Source of the DNA: CALKJU01 sp046349355 | GTDB lineage: Bacteria; Pseudomonadota; Alphaproteobacteria; Geminicoccales; Geminicoccaceae | DNA: 64,000 nucleotides | NCBI GenBank assembly: GCA_046349355.1 | Contig: JAXMCM010000018.1 | Span: 186,001-250,000, forward strand | Direction: 5' to 3' | In this document: positions 25,318 to 34,056 of the stretch, piece after piece | How positions within the stretch are numbered: position 1 is the first letter of the stretch | How the letters are laid out: the number at the start of each line of letters is the position of its first letter | Notes under the pieces: generated by a model | Seen by the model: the letters and a program-made list of their open reading frames with translations, nothing else | Told to the model about the DNA's origin: nothing | Database searches by the model: none | Program-made: the position numbers and the translations under genes

Positions 25318-26928
25318 TCAGGGGTGCAGGTAGATCTCGACGCGGCGGTTCTGGCGACGGCCGGCCACGGTCTGGTTGCTGGCCACCGGCCGGTCCTCGC
25401 CGTAGCCCTCGGTGGTGATCAGCCGCGGCTCGAGCGCGAACTGGTCGACCAGGTACTGGCGTACCGCCTCGGCCCGGCGCTGCGACAGCCGGCGGTTCTC
25501 GTCGGCGTCGCCGCCCGAGTCGGTGTGCCCGACGACGCGCACGGCGGGATTGCCATAGGTCCGGATGATCTCGGCGAAGGTGGCGAGCGAGCCGGTCGAG
25601 GCGGGGTCGAGCTGGTCGCTGCCGGTGCGGAAGGCGAGGCCGGCGGGCACGGCCATCACCCAGCCGTCGCCGGCGTCGACCGCCTTCACCTGGCGCAGCA
25701 GGGCGGCGACATCGGCCGGGGCACCGGCGGCCGGCTCGGCGTCGGCCATCTCCAGCACCTCGATCGGCTGCGCCGCCGCCGGCTTCACGGCCGGGGGCGG
25801 GGCCGCCAGGGCGGCCTGGGCGCGGGTCGCCGCCAGCTCGCTCTCGAGCAGCTCGCGGCTGGCCCGCAGCTCGGTGATGGTGGCGGCGAGCTGCTGGTTC
25901 TCGGCCAGCGTCGCCAGCAGCTGCTCGCCCAGGCTCTGCACCTCCTTGACCGAGCTGCTGGCAACGTCGCGCAGGGCGTTGATCTCGGTATCGAGCTTCC
26001 GGGCCCGCTCCTGCGAGGCGGCGACCTCGGCGGCCAGCGCGTCGGCGCGCTGCCGGGCCTGGGCATCGGCCTCGCTGCGCACCGCCTTGATCTCGTCGGC
26101 CAGCTTGGCGCGCGCCCCTTGCGCCTCGGCGAGGCTGGATTCCAGCGTCTCGGCCCGGGCCTCGGCGCGCAGCGCGGCCTCGTTGGCCTGGCGGGCGTCG
26201 TCGACCGCGGCGTTGCGCGACGCCTCGCGCTCGGCCAGCGCCTTCTCGAGCTCGGCCACCCGGGCGACGACCGCCCCGGCATCCTTCTTCGCCTGGTCGG
26301 TGGCGGCGGCGGCCGCGACCAGGGCCTCGTCCCGCTCGGCATTGGCCTTGGTCACCGCCGCATCGGCCGCGGCGATGGCATCGCGGCCCTGCTGCAGCTC
26401 GCCCTCGAGGGCGGCGACCCGCTGCGCCAGCGCGTCACGGGCGCTCTCCGTCTCACCGACGCGGCGCTCGAGCATGGCGGTGCGCTCGGCCGCGGCGGCA
26501 TCGCTGTCGCGGCGGGTGCGCCTGAGCTCGGCCAGCTCCTGGTCGAGCTGCGCCGCCTTCTCGCCGCTGGCGGCGAGCTCCTCGCGCAGCCGGTCGCGCT
26601 CGACGCGGAGCTCCTCCATCGCCTGGGTCAGCGCGGCGATGCGCTGGCTGGCCGCCTGCATCTGGCTGGCGAGATCGGTCGGCTGCGGCTCCTGCGGCTG
26701 CGCGGCGCGCTGCCGGGCGAGGCGGGCCTTGATCTCGTCGATCGCCTTGCGCAGCTGCTCGGCGCTGGTCGGCTCGGTGGCATCGGCCTGGACGCGGACG
26801 AGCGGCGAGCCGGTGGCCGGGGCGATGTCCGGCGGCAGGGCCAGCGCGGCGGCGGGCGCCAGGGCGATGACGGTGCCGGCAAGGAGCGCCATCCGCCCGG
26901 CGCGCAGCGGCCTCGGCTTCGTGTTCAT
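25318..26928 (-). CDS. Coiled-coil OmpA-family envelope protein
   Basis: This 536-residue protein has a Sec-type signal peptide (residues 1-31, core ALLAGTVIALAPAAALA). A very long Ala/Glu/Arg-rich coiled coil runs from about residue 55 to 370. A C-terminal OmpA/MotB peptidoglycan-binding domain follows (about 420-536). That domain contains LDPASTGSLATFAEII, VVGHTDSGGDADENRRLSQRRAEAV, TTEGYGEDRPVASN and GRRQNRRVEIYL, with the Asp and Arg that clamp diaminopimelate. It probably spans from the membrane or periplasm to the cell wall and may help in envelope organisation. It stands alone between the GMC oxidoreductase and a Usp gene, all on the minus strand. Confidence 0.88.
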   Translation of the reverse strand: MNTKPRPLRAGRMALLAGTVIALAPAAALALPPDIAPATGSPLVRVQADATEPTSAEQLRKAIDEIKARLARQRAAQPQEPQPTDLASQMQAASQRIAALTQAMEELRVERDRLREELAASGEKAAQLDQELAELRRTRRDSDAAAAERTAMLERRVGETESARDALAQRVAALEGELQQGRDAIAAADAAVTKANAERDEALVAAAAATDQAKKDAGAVVARVAELEKALAEREASRNAAVDDARQANEAALRAEARAETLESSLAEAQGARAKLADEIKAVRSEADAQARQRADALAAEVAASQERARKLDTEINALRDVASSSVKEVQSLGEQLLATLAENQQLAATITELRASRELLESELAATRAQAALAAPPPAVKPAAAQPIEVLEMADAEPAAGAPADVAALLRQVKAVDAGDGWVMAVPAGLAFRTGSDQLDPASTGSLATFAEIIRTYGNPAVRVVGHTDSGGDADENRRLSQRRAEAVRQYLVDQFALEPRLITTEGYGEDRPVASNQTVAGRRQNRRVEIYLHP

Positions 26929-26980
26929 CGCGACACCACCAGCGGTTACAGCCGCCGGTTGCGATACGGGATGAGGACGA

Positions 26981-26999
26981 CACGGCGCAACGCGCCGTG
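26981..26999 (-). terminator. Stem-loop after the second Usp gene
   Basis: Perfect 8-bp arms CACGGCGC/GCGCCGTG with a 3-base loop, 17 bases downstream of the Usp stop. No U-run follows, so this is a moderate candidate only. Confidence 0.4.
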
Positions 27000-27016
27000 C
27001 GGCCGGATCCCACTCG

Positions 27017-27868
27017 TCAGTGCGCCATGAGCATCGGGATCTCGGCGTGCTGCAGCAGGTGGATGGTGGCGCCGCCGAAGATCATCTGGCGCAGCCGGCT
27101 CTGGGTGTAAGCGCCCTTGACCAGCAGGTCGGCGCCGAGGGCGATGGCCTCGGCATGGGTGGCGTCGCCGGCGCTGCGGCCGTCGCTCGCCGGAATGTCC
27201 TTCCAGCCGACCTCGATGCCGTGGCGGCGCAGGTTGTGGGCGAGCTCGGCGCCGGACGGTCCCGGCACCATGCCCTTCTGCACCGTGAGCACCGTGACCT
27301 CGCGCGCCGCCAGCACGAACGGCATGGCCATGCTCACCGTGCGGGCGGTCTCGGTGCTGCCGTTCCAGGCGATGACGACGTTCTCGCCGAGGCTGGCCGG
27401 CGGCTTCGGCGGAGCCACCAGCAGGGGCCGGCCGCTCTCGAACAGCGCGGTCTCCAGCGCCGCCATGCTCGGGGCGACGGCATCGTCGGTCGGCCGGCCG
27501 AGGCAGATCAGGTCGAAGACGCGGCCCCAGCTGCCCAGCGCCGACGGCCCGGTCGAGGTCTCCAGCCGCCAGTCGGCGGTCATGCCCTCGGCATTGGCGG
27601 TCCGGCCGAGGCCGCGCTGCTGCATGAAGGCCTCGAAGGTGGTGCGCGCCCGCTCGGCCCGGTCGCGGCTGTCGCGCTCGAAGCCGGCGATCAGGTCGGG
27701 AGCGGCGGCGACGAAGCCGTCGGCCCCGGCGGCGATGACGTCGGGCTGGCCGGGCCGCATGTGCAGGCCCTCGATGTAGCTGCCGAAGCGCCGGGCGACG
27801 AGCCATGCCGATTCGAGCACCGAATCGAGGCCGGCGCTGATCTCGAGATGGGCCAGGATCGTCTTCAT
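27017..27868 (-). CDS. Tandem universal stress protein
   Basis: This 283-residue Usp has two domains (about 1-155 and 165-283). The second ends GADLLVKGAYTQSRLRQMIFGGATIHLLQHAEIP, which is the Usp ATP-binding signature region with Arg-x-x-[IF]-FGG. The first has LICLGRPTDD and lacks the full nucleotide loop. It is a distinct subtype from the Usp at 16442-17362. This subtype often accompanies stress or hypoxia genes in alphaproteobacteria. Start ATG 27866-27868; the gene appears to be transcribed alone. Confidence 0.88.
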   Translation of the reverse strand: MKTILAHLEISAGLDSVLESAWLVARRFGSYIEGLHMRPGQPDVIAAGADGFVAAAPDLIAGFERDSRDRAERARTTFEAFMQQRGLGRTANAEGMTADWRLETSTGPSALGSWGRVFDLICLGRPTDDAVAPSMAALETALFESGRPLLVAPPKPPASLGENVVIAWNGSTETARTVSMAMPFVLAAREVTVLTVQKGMVPGPSGAELAHNLRRHGIEVGWKDIPASDGRSAGDATHAEAIALGADLLVKGAYTQSRLRQMIFGGATIHLLQHAEIPMLMAH

Positions 27869-27982
27869 GGCGTCTCGGTTCCCTTGGCTGAGGCGTGACG
27901 GTGCGGGCCGCCCCCGGAATATGGCCGAGCGCGCCGGAGGCGCAACGCCGGGATGGCGGCCCGGGGCCTGCCCGGTCCGGGC

Positions 27983-28618
27983 TCAGCGGTGGCGGACGAG
28001 GCCGCGTCCGGTGAAGTGGATCGGGTTGAACTGGCCGTAGGTGTCGTCGAGATCGAGGCTGAGGGCGGCGCGGGCCCGGGTCGAGGCGCTGCCGATCTCG
28101 GCGATCTCGAACTCGATGCCGTGCGGCAGGTCGATGCGGACCCGGTGCGGCTCGCCGTTGACCGGGCTGCGGATCGGCCGGCCGGTCGACTCGAGGATCC
28201 CGTCGATGCGCACCGAGGCGGTACGGGCCTCGACGTCGCAGGCGAACGCAATGGGCCGGAAGAGGGTCGGGTGGATGGTCTCGGACATGGCGTGGAACAC
28301 CCACCAGTGGGTGCGCGCCTCGTCGGTCTCGCCGCCCTTGAGGATGGTCTCCAGCGCATGCCGCTGCCGGGCATCGGCGCGCTCGTCGATGATCAGCTGC
28401 ATCTGGCCGCGGCCCTCGAACACCGCCCCCGGCCAGGCGTAGATCGCGGCACCGCAGAGGCCGTCGAGCCGGACGTCGCCGAAGCGGCCGCGGTCGATGC
28501 GGGCGACGCCGAACCCGTGGCAGTAGCCGCGGCTCGGCCGGTCCTCGAACTGGCAGGGGCAGCTGTAGTTGCAGCTGCAGTTGCCGAACTCGACGCCCTC
28601 GACCTCCCAGTCGACCAC
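27983..28618 (-). CDS. DUF1326 protein
   Basis: This 211-residue cytosolic protein has the DUF1326 hallmark cluster of cysteines near the N-terminus (GNCSCNYSCPCQF, about residues 11-23) and later HWWVFHAMSETIHPT and FNPIHFTGRG. The cysteines could bind a metal, but no activity is established. The open frame runs into the upstream gene. GTG at 28616-28618 with GGGAGAAG before it is the best start. It directly follows a DUF2182 membrane protein gene (20 bases), a combination often conserved in proteobacteria, so the two probably work together. Confidence 0.87.
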   Translation of the reverse strand: MVDWEVEGVEFGNCSCNYSCPCQFEDRPSRGYCHGFGVARIDRGRFGDVRLDGLCGAAIYAWPGAVFEGRGQMQLIIDERADARQRHALETILKGGETDEARTHWWVFHAMSETIHPTLFRPIAFACDVEARTASVRIDGILESTGRPIRSPVNGEPHRVRIDLPHGIEFEIAEIGSASTRARAALSLDLDDTYGQFNPIHFTGRGLVRHR

Positions 28619-28638
28619 GATTCTTCTCCCGACGCCGG

Positions 28639-29424
28639 TCAGCCGCCGGCGAGCACGGCGATCCCGGCCAGCAGGCATAGCACGCCGGCGAGGCGGGCAT
28701 AACGGGCGCCGCCCGGCAGGGTCTTCTCGGCCAGCACCAGCAGTGCCAGGACGGCGATCCAGGCGAGGTTCATCACCCCGCCGACGAACAGCAGCAGCAT
28801 CAGCGCCCAGCAGCAGGCGACGCACCAGGCGCCGTGCAGCAGCCCCAGCCGCAGCGCCCCGGCGGCGCCGCCGCGCCAGTGGCGGGTCAGGAAGCCGACC
28901 GGCGAGCGGCAGTGCTCGAGGCAGACGGCCTTGAGCGGCGACAGCTGCCACAGGCCGGCGGCCACCAGCAGGGCACCGTTGAGCCAGGCCCCATGCCCCA
29001 GCAGCATCGGCGTCAGCAGGCCGTTGCGCTGGAGCGCCGCCTGGAGGGCGACGGCGACGGCGCTGAAGCCGGCCCAGGCGACGGCATAGCCGGCGACGAA
29101 GGCGAGCGTCGATCCGCCGGCAGCGGTGCGGCGGCCGATGGCATCGAACAGCAGGATCGCCGGGGCGGCGCCGGGCAGCATCATCGCCAGCATCATCAGC
29201 CACCACATCGCCAGCATCAGGGCGACGTAGGCGGCATCCCAGGCCGGGCGGCGCATCGTTTCCATGCCGGCATGGTCGGCGCCCGGAAAGCTCATCCGGG
29301 TCATGGTCAGGCCGTCGAGGCCCATGCCGGCGCCGGCCAGCAGCCAGCCCCAGGAGGCGAGCACGACCGCGAGCAGCGCCAGCCGGACGACGGCGCGCTC
29401 GCGCCGCAGCACGGCGGCGAGCAT
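28639..29424 (-). CDS. DUF2182 integral membrane protein
   Basis: This 261-residue polytopic protein has about six membrane segments. The DUF2182 pattern is visible: MWWLMMLAMMLPGAAPAILLF, an extra-membrane loop LSPLKAVCLEHCRSP with two cysteines, and HGAWCVACCWALMLLLFVGGVMN. The Met-, Cys- and His-rich segments have led to its description as a predicted metal-binding membrane protein; no transport activity is proven. It forms a two-gene unit with the DUF1326 gene downstream and lies 32 bases after the stop of the hexapeptide-repeat gene, so it might also be a distal part of that operon. Confidence 0.87.
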   Translation of the reverse strand: MLAAVLRRERAVVRLALLAVVLASWGWLLAGAGMGLDGLTMTRMSFPGADHAGMETMRRPAWDAAYVALMLAMWWLMMLAMMLPGAAPAILLFDAIGRRTAAGGSTLAFVAGYAVAWAGFSAVAVALQAALQRNGLLTPMLLGHGAWLNGALLVAAGLWQLSPLKAVCLEHCRSPVGFLTRHWRGGAAGALRLGLLHGAWCVACCWALMLLLFVGGVMNLAWIAVLALLVLAEKTLPGGARYARLAGVLCLLAGIAVLAGG

Positions 29425-29456
29425 CGCCGCGCGCCGTCAGCGAGGGTCCGGCAGCG

Positions 29457-30149
29457 TCAGTCGCGGGCGCGGTGGCGGGCGGCCATCTCGACGCGCGAGA
29501 CCAGGTTCTGGCGGGCGGCGAGGTCCGGCCGGTCGACCAGGTTCTGGCGGGCCACCAGGTTCTGGCGGGCCGACATGTCCGGGCTGCCGTTGAACGCCGG
29601 GTCGAGCAGGATGTCGCTGAGGAAGCCGGAGGTCACGTCGATGCGCAGGGTGACGTCCTCCTTGTCCATCTCCCAGACCCGGACGTCGTCGGCGAACTGG
29701 ACGTCCTTGTCCTCGGTACCCCAGTTGGCGATCGAGGCCGGCCGGTTCTCCAGCCGCGAGCGGCCGGGGCCGAACACCGCGAACACCAGCGGCTTCGGCA
29801 GCTTGTAGTACTGCCCCTCGTAGGCGAAGCCGTAGATCCGGGCGAGGCCGGCGTCGGGCTGCTCGAGCTGCTGCTGCAGCAGCTTGTTGCCGTAGCGGTA
29901 CTTGCGGATCTCGCTCGGCTCCAGGCGGAGACTGACGAACGGCACGCCGAACAGCAGGACCCGGGTAGCGTCGAACACGTCCTCTCCACTGTCGAGAAAG
30001 CCGGCGGTCACCGCGTCCGATGCCGGCTCGCGAACCTCCTGGGTCGCCGTGCGGACTTCCGGCTTGGCAGGTGTCAAAGGCGTCTTGGGGTCCGACGGGT
30101 AGAGCTTTTCCAGCGCCTCCCGGACGGCCTTCACGATGTCATTCCACAT
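29457..30149 (-). CDS. Unrecognised protein with C-terminal hexapeptide repeats
   Basis: This 230-residue protein of unknown function is the last gene of the YcaO/TfuA/peptidase run, 76 bases after the peptidase stop. It starts at ATG 30147-30149 with GGAGG 8 bases before. The middle looks globular (VFDATRVLLFGVPFVSLRL, GRSRLENRPASIANWG, DVRVWEMDKEDVTLRI). The last 40 residues are a tandem of six-residue units: ARQNLV, ARQNLV, DRPDLA, ARQNLV, SRVEMA, then ARHRAR. Such a tail next to peptide-modifying enzymes could be a repeated substrate segment, but it has no Cys and few Ser/Thr. There is no signal peptide. Confidence 0.75.
   Translation of the reverse strand: MWNDIVKAVREALEKLYPSDPKTPLTPAKPEVRTATQEVREPASDAVTAGFLDSGEDVFDATRVLLFGVPFVSLRLEPSEIRKYRYGNKLLQQQLEQPDAGLARIYGFAYEGQYYKLPKPLVFAVFGPGRSRLENRPASIANWGTEDKDVQFADDVRVWEMDKEDVTLRIDVTSGFLSDILLDPAFNGSPDMSARQNLVARQNLVDRPDLAARQNLVSRVEMAARHRARD
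29500..29570 (-). repeat. 17-18 bp direct repeats coding the ARQNLV units
   Basis: Three identical copies of a 17-base unit (plus-strand ACCAGGTTCTGGCGGGC) start at 29500, 29536 and 29554, i.e. on an 18-base register within the gene. Two degenerate units fill the remaining positions. Confidence 0.85.
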
Positions 30150-30225
30150 GGCGTTTCCTCCCGATTCGATCATCCGCGGGCCCCCGGCGGGGGCCCCGTG
30201 CGTCCTGCGAGGCGGGCGAGAATCG

Positions 30226-31503
30226 TCATCGCAGCTCCATCGCCAGGCCGGCGAACGGCCGGCGCAGCGGCGGCAGGCGGGGGATCGCGATCTCGCGCCA
30301 GCGGAACGATTCCTCGATGAAGGGGGCGTAGCGGCCGCCGCTCATCTCGCGGTCGGCGTCGAGCAGGGCGGCACCGACGCGGCCGAAGCCGAAGTCGTCG
30401 GGCCACAGGTCGTCGATCGCCCGGGCCATGGCGAAGCCCATGTAGTCGCGGGCGTACTCGAGCGCCTCGCGGAACCCGGCGTGGCGGCCGGCATAGGCGG
30501 CGGCGAAGCCCTGCCGGACGCGCTCGACGCGCGCCGCATCGTAGTCGCCGCTGCGCGATTCGCGGTCGAGGGCGGTGCCGATCAGGCCGAGCTCGACCAG
30601 GGCCAGCTCGTAGATCTCGATCAGGATGTCGAACACCGCCCCGAGCAGCGGCAGGCCGAGCTCGTGGGCGTGGCGGCCCTTGCCGGCGGCGTCGTGCCAG
30701 TCGCCGGCCGCGTCCAGCGTGATCCCGGCGACGTCGTCCATGCGCAGGCTGTGGCTGGCGACGCGGATCTGCTCGGTGCGCGACAGCTCGGCGATGCGGT
30801 TGATCTCGTTCTCGACGTAGAGGTTGCCGTGCGTGGCGACGAGGACGTGGTCGAGCACGGCGTCGAACTGCATGGCGCAGATCAGCGCGATGAGGTCGGC
30901 GAAGGCCTCGTGGAAGGCGAGGAAGGCGGCGGTGCGGTGCTGCGCCACCGGCACGCCGACCTCGGCGAACAGGATGCTGTGGCCGATCTCGTGGGCGATG
31001 GTGTCGGTGCTCAGCGCGAACTGCAGGATGGTGCCGTCGCGCGCGCGGTCCCAGCCGGTCTCGATGAAGCCGTAGCCGGACTGGGCGTTGTCCCAGTCGA
31101 GCAGCGGGATCAGCTCGAGGCGCGGGAAGTCGCGGGCGAAGTGCCAGCGGATCGGCCGGCCGAAGAAGCGCTCCCAGACGTCGAGGGTGTGGCGGACCGA
31201 GCCGAACAGGTGGGCGCAGGCGAAGTCGCGCGTGCCGGGCATCAGGTGGTCGAAATGGCCGGCCGGGCCAGGGCGCACCGGCGGGCGCCGGGGCCCGCGC
31301 CACGGCGGCAGCAGCGGGTAGCCGTAGGGCTCGGCCTTGCCGATCGCGTCGACGACATAGGCGCGGTCGTCGCACGGGCCGGCGTCGACGCTGCCGCGCG
31401 GCGACGACAGGCGGATCCGCTGCGGCGTGGCGAACGCCGACAGCACGGGCGCCTGCGGGTAGAGCAGGAACCACGTCCCGTCCGTCTCGTCCCGGCGCCT
31501 CAC
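30226..31503 (-). CDS. Putative zinc metallopeptidase (HEXXH, gluzincin-like)
   Basis: This 425-residue protein has HEIGH at residues 171-175 in STDTIAHEIGHSILFAE. FHEAFADL follows 24 residues later, so Glu199 can be the third zinc ligand as in thermolysin-like gluzincins ([NH]EAxxD). The rest is not a close match to any peptidase I know. There is no signal peptide, so it should act in the cytosol. The GTG start (31501-31503) overlaps the TfuA stop as GTGA, so the genes are translationally coupled. In a YcaO-TfuA operon a peptidase would be expected to trim a leader peptide. Specificity is unknown and the family assignment is mine. Confidence 0.75.
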   Translation of the reverse strand: MRRRDETDGTWFLLYPQAPVLSAFATPQRIRLSSPRGSVDAGPCDDRAYVVDAIGKAEPYGYPLLPPWRGPRRPPVRPGPAGHFDHLMPGTRDFACAHLFGSVRHTLDVWERFFGRPIRWHFARDFPRLELIPLLDWDNAQSGYGFIETGWDRARDGTILQFALSTDTIAHEIGHSILFAEVGVPVAQHRTAAFLAFHEAFADLIALICAMQFDAVLDHVLVATHGNLYVENEINRIAELSRTEQIRVASHSLRMDDVAGITLDAAGDWHDAAGKGRHAHELGLPLLGAVFDILIEIYELALVELGLIGTALDRESRSGDYDAARVERVRQGFAAAYAGRHAGFREALEYARDYMGFAMARAIDDLWPDDFGFGRVGAALLDADREMSGGRYAPFIEESFRWREIAIPRLPPLRRPFAGLAMELR

Positions 31504-32828
31504 CGCCCGTCGCCCTTCCCCGCCGCTCGCGCGAAGCCGAACTCTCGCCGCACCGCCCGCTCGAGTCCGTGCGAATCCGCATAGCCCAGATCGCGGGCCC
31601 ACGCATCGAGGTCGTCGGGCACGGCCATGCCGAGGCGGTCCTCGAAGTACCAGCGCAGCAGCGCGATGCCGGCGCCGTCGTCCGGGGCCTCGGCGACGGC
31701 GACGCCGCGCTTGCCCTCCGCCCGGCGGCGCAGCGCTTCGTAGCGGCCGTCGATGCGCAGCCGGTCGAGCATGCGGCCGGCGAGGCGCGGCGCCAGGCCC
31801 TGCTCCAGCTCGCCGACCGCCGCCTCGGTGGCGGCCAGCCGGTCGATCAGGTCGGGCGGCCCGTCGTTCCGCGCCGCCCAGGCCTGCAGCGACCGGCGGT
31901 CGGCGAGGCCGTGGCGCTCGCGCAGCCCCGCCGCCGCTTGGCGGAGCGTCGCCGGTGCCAGGTCGTGGACCCCGGACGCGGCCAGCTCGTCGAGCAGGGC
32001 GGCGCGGCGGACCGCCCGCCAGGCCTCCGGATCGAGGCGAAGCTCCTCGAGGACGGCCGCCGCGATGTCGCCGTCGTCCGGTGCGGCGCCGGCGGCCTCG
32101 GCGATGGCCGCGTGCCAGTGGCCGCTGCGCGCCATGCGGAACGACGGGCGGAAGGGCGGCAAGGGCTGGCGCCGCATCGCCGCCAGGCGATCGAGCAGCG
32201 CCAGCGCGTCGGCGCGCTTCTGGCTCTGCGGCTGGGCCCGGAGCCAGGCCGCAACGCGCGCGCGGGTCGCGGCGTCGACCGCGGCAAGGATGGCGTCCCA
32301 GCTGCGGTCGGCGAAGAACAGTGCCTTCGCGGCGGCGACGAGGCGATCGCGGACACCGGCATCGACGATGCCGGCGGCGTGAGCCGCGGCGAGCGCGCAG
32401 CGGACATCGACCATGGCGACCGACAGCGGCTGCCAGCCGAGCTCGGCCGGGGCATGGGCGACGGCCACCTCGTCGTCGTCCTCGAACGGCTCGGCGTCCG
32501 CCGGGTCGAGCCGGCCGTCGCGGAAGGCGGCGTAGATCCGGCCGACCCCCTCCATGCCGAATGGCCACAGCTCGGCGGCGCGCAGTGCGCCCATGCTGGC
32601 GGCACCGAGGACGTGGATGCCCTGCTCGAGCGCGAACAGGATCTCCTTGTGCCAGACCGCCGGAGCGTCGCGGAACACGCCGTCGACGAGGCCGATGACC
32701 GAGGGCCGCAAGGTGACCGCCGCCCGCCAGATGTCGCCCTGGGCCGCCGGCGGCAGCCAGGTCGCGTCGAGACGGCTCCGCGCCTCGGCCTGCGGCAGCG
32801 ACGGCCCGAGAAAGACGACCGCCCTCAC
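31500..32828 (-). CDS. TfuA-like protein
   Basis: This 442-residue protein carries an N-terminal TfuA domain (about residues 1-200): VVFLGPSLPQAEAR, LRPSVIGLVDGVF, KEILFALEQGIHVLGAASMGALRAAEL and GVGRIYAAFRDG. TfuA proteins partner YcaO in trifolitoxin production and in thioamidation of archaeal methyl-CoM reductase, where TfuA is thought to deliver sulfur. The C-terminal half (about 200-442) is a helical extension, longer than the usual TfuA, without a recognised domain. GTG 32826-32828 overlaps the YcaO stop (GTGA) and its own stop overlaps the peptidase start, giving a tightly coupled trio. Confidence 0.9.
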   Translation of the reverse strand: MRAVVFLGPSLPQAEARSRLDATWLPPAAQGDIWRAAVTLRPSVIGLVDGVFRDAPAVWHKEILFALEQGIHVLGAASMGALRAAELWPFGMEGVGRIYAAFRDGRLDPADAEPFEDDDEVAVAHAPAELGWQPLSVAMVDVRCALAAAHAAGIVDAGVRDRLVAAAKALFFADRSWDAILAAVDAATRARVAAWLRAQPQSQKRADALALLDRLAAMRRQPLPPFRPSFRMARSGHWHAAIAEAAGAAPDDGDIAAAVLEELRLDPEAWRAVRRAALLDELAASGVHDLAPATLRQAAAGLRERHGLADRRSLQAWAARNDGPPDLIDRLAATEAAVGELEQGLAPRLAGRMLDRLRIDGRYEALRRRAEGKRGVAVAEAPDDGAGIALLRWYFEDRLGMAVPDDLDAWARDLGYADSHGLERAVRREFGFARAAGKGDGR

Positions 32829-34042
32829 CGGTCGCGGTCCCGGATGGCGGCGGCGCGCGGCCCCGGAGCGGGCGACGGGCCGTCGCCGGAGGGCCCCTCC
32901 AGCCCCGGCACGACGATCCGGACCACCGGGATCTCGAACGGCGGGCGGGTCAGGTCGACCATGACCGCCGCGCCGAAGCCGGCCCGGGCCAGGGCGGCGC
33001 GGACATGGGCCAGATCCGCGTCCGGCGAGGCCCCGGCGAAGTCGGGCAGGTCGTCCGGCCGCCGCGCCGGGTCGCCGCGCAGCCAGGTCCGGGCCAGCTC
33101 GGCGCGCGCACGGCGGGCCTCGGGCGCGAACAGGCGGGGGAACAGGTCGTCGCGCGAGCCCGAGATGAAGCCGACGCGGGCCTGCGCCGCCTCGGTCAGG
33201 GCGCGGATCACCGCGGCATCGCGCGACGGATGGCAGCCGGCGCCGATCTCCGGGTCGGCCTCGCCGTCGCTGCCGGCGACGAGGGCCACAACGCAGGCGA
33301 CGCCGATGTCGGAGGTGGCGTCCCAGAGGCCGACCGCGACGCCGGCGCGGGCGAAGCGGCCGAGCAGCTCGCCTGCGGCCGGATCGGCGATGGCGGCGGG
33401 GTCGAGCCGGGTCGCCGCGCGCAGGCCGGCACCGCCGAGGCGCCACAGGGCGACCGCGTCGCGCTCGATCACCTCGCACAGGCCGTGCAGGACGGCTTCC
33501 GTCCGCGTGTTGCCGGAGGCGAGGCCGTTGGTGGTGGCGACGAACCAGCCGCTGCCGGGCGGCGACGGCACGCTGTAGTCGGTCGACACCGTCTCGAAGG
33601 GCAGCCAGCAGGGCCCGCCGTCGTCGAGACGGACGCCCTCGGCCCAGAGGACCGGCACGTCGGCCGGCAGCGGCTCCGCCGACAGGCGCGGCAGGGCGGC
33701 GACGTCGACGACGCGGCGGTCGCCCTGAAGCTCGGCGGTGCTGGCCCACAGCGCCGGCCGCAGCACCGTCTCGGCGTGGAACACCTCGATCGCCTCCATC
33801 ACGCCGGACACCTTGGCGGAGGCGAGGTCGAGGCCCTTGCCCTGGGCGACGGCGACCGAGCGGCTGTTGGGGCGGATGACCGTGACGGTCGGGATGCCGA
33901 CGCGATCGAGGCCGGTGATGTTGGCGATGCGGGTGATGCCCATGGCCGGCAGCCACGGCCGCACCCGCTCGAGCGTCGCCTGCGGCGCGGCCGTGCGCCG
34001 CGTGCCGGGCCGGTAGGGGACGCCGTCGCCGGGATCGGGCAC
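32825..34042 (-). CDS. YcaO-domain cyclodehydratase/thioamidase-like enzyme
   Basis: This 405-residue YcaO protein belongs to a family that uses ATP to activate peptide backbone amides for azoline, thioamide or amidine formation. Family landmarks are MGITRIANITGLDRVGIP (about 29-46), GKGLDLASAKVSGVMEAIE with the ATP/Mg glutamates, TNGLASGNTRTEAVLHGLCEVIERDA and the C-terminal VVRIVVPGLEG. No E1-like partner domain is fused or adjacent. With TfuA beside it, thioamide formation is the favoured guess. GTG 34040-34042 is taken as start, 14 bases after the cyclase stop. No obvious short precursor peptide gene is in the operon. Confidence 0.9.
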   Translation of the reverse strand: MPDPGDGVPYRPGTRRTAAPQATLERVRPWLPAMGITRIANITGLDRVGIPTVTVIRPNSRSVAVAQGKGLDLASAKVSGVMEAIEVFHAETVLRPALWASTAELQGDRRVVDVAALPRLSAEPLPADVPVLWAEGVRLDDGGPCWLPFETVSTDYSVPSPPGSGWFVATTNGLASGNTRTEAVLHGLCEVIERDAVALWRLGGAGLRAATRLDPAAIADPAAGELLGRFARAGVAVGLWDATSDIGVACVVALVAGSDGEADPEIGAGCHPSRDAAVIRALTEAAQARVGFISGSRDDLFPRLFAPEARRARAELARTWLRGDPARRPDDLPDFAGASPDADLAHVRAALARAGFGAAVMVDLTRPPFEIPVVRIVVPGLEGPSGDGPSPAPGPRAAAIRDRDR

Positions 34043-34056
34043 GGGGGATGGCCGGC

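Noticed and set aside
29500..29570. Three identical 17-base repeats as a CRISPR or attachment site
   Set aside because: They are in frame, on an 18-base register, and explained by the hexapeptide repeat.
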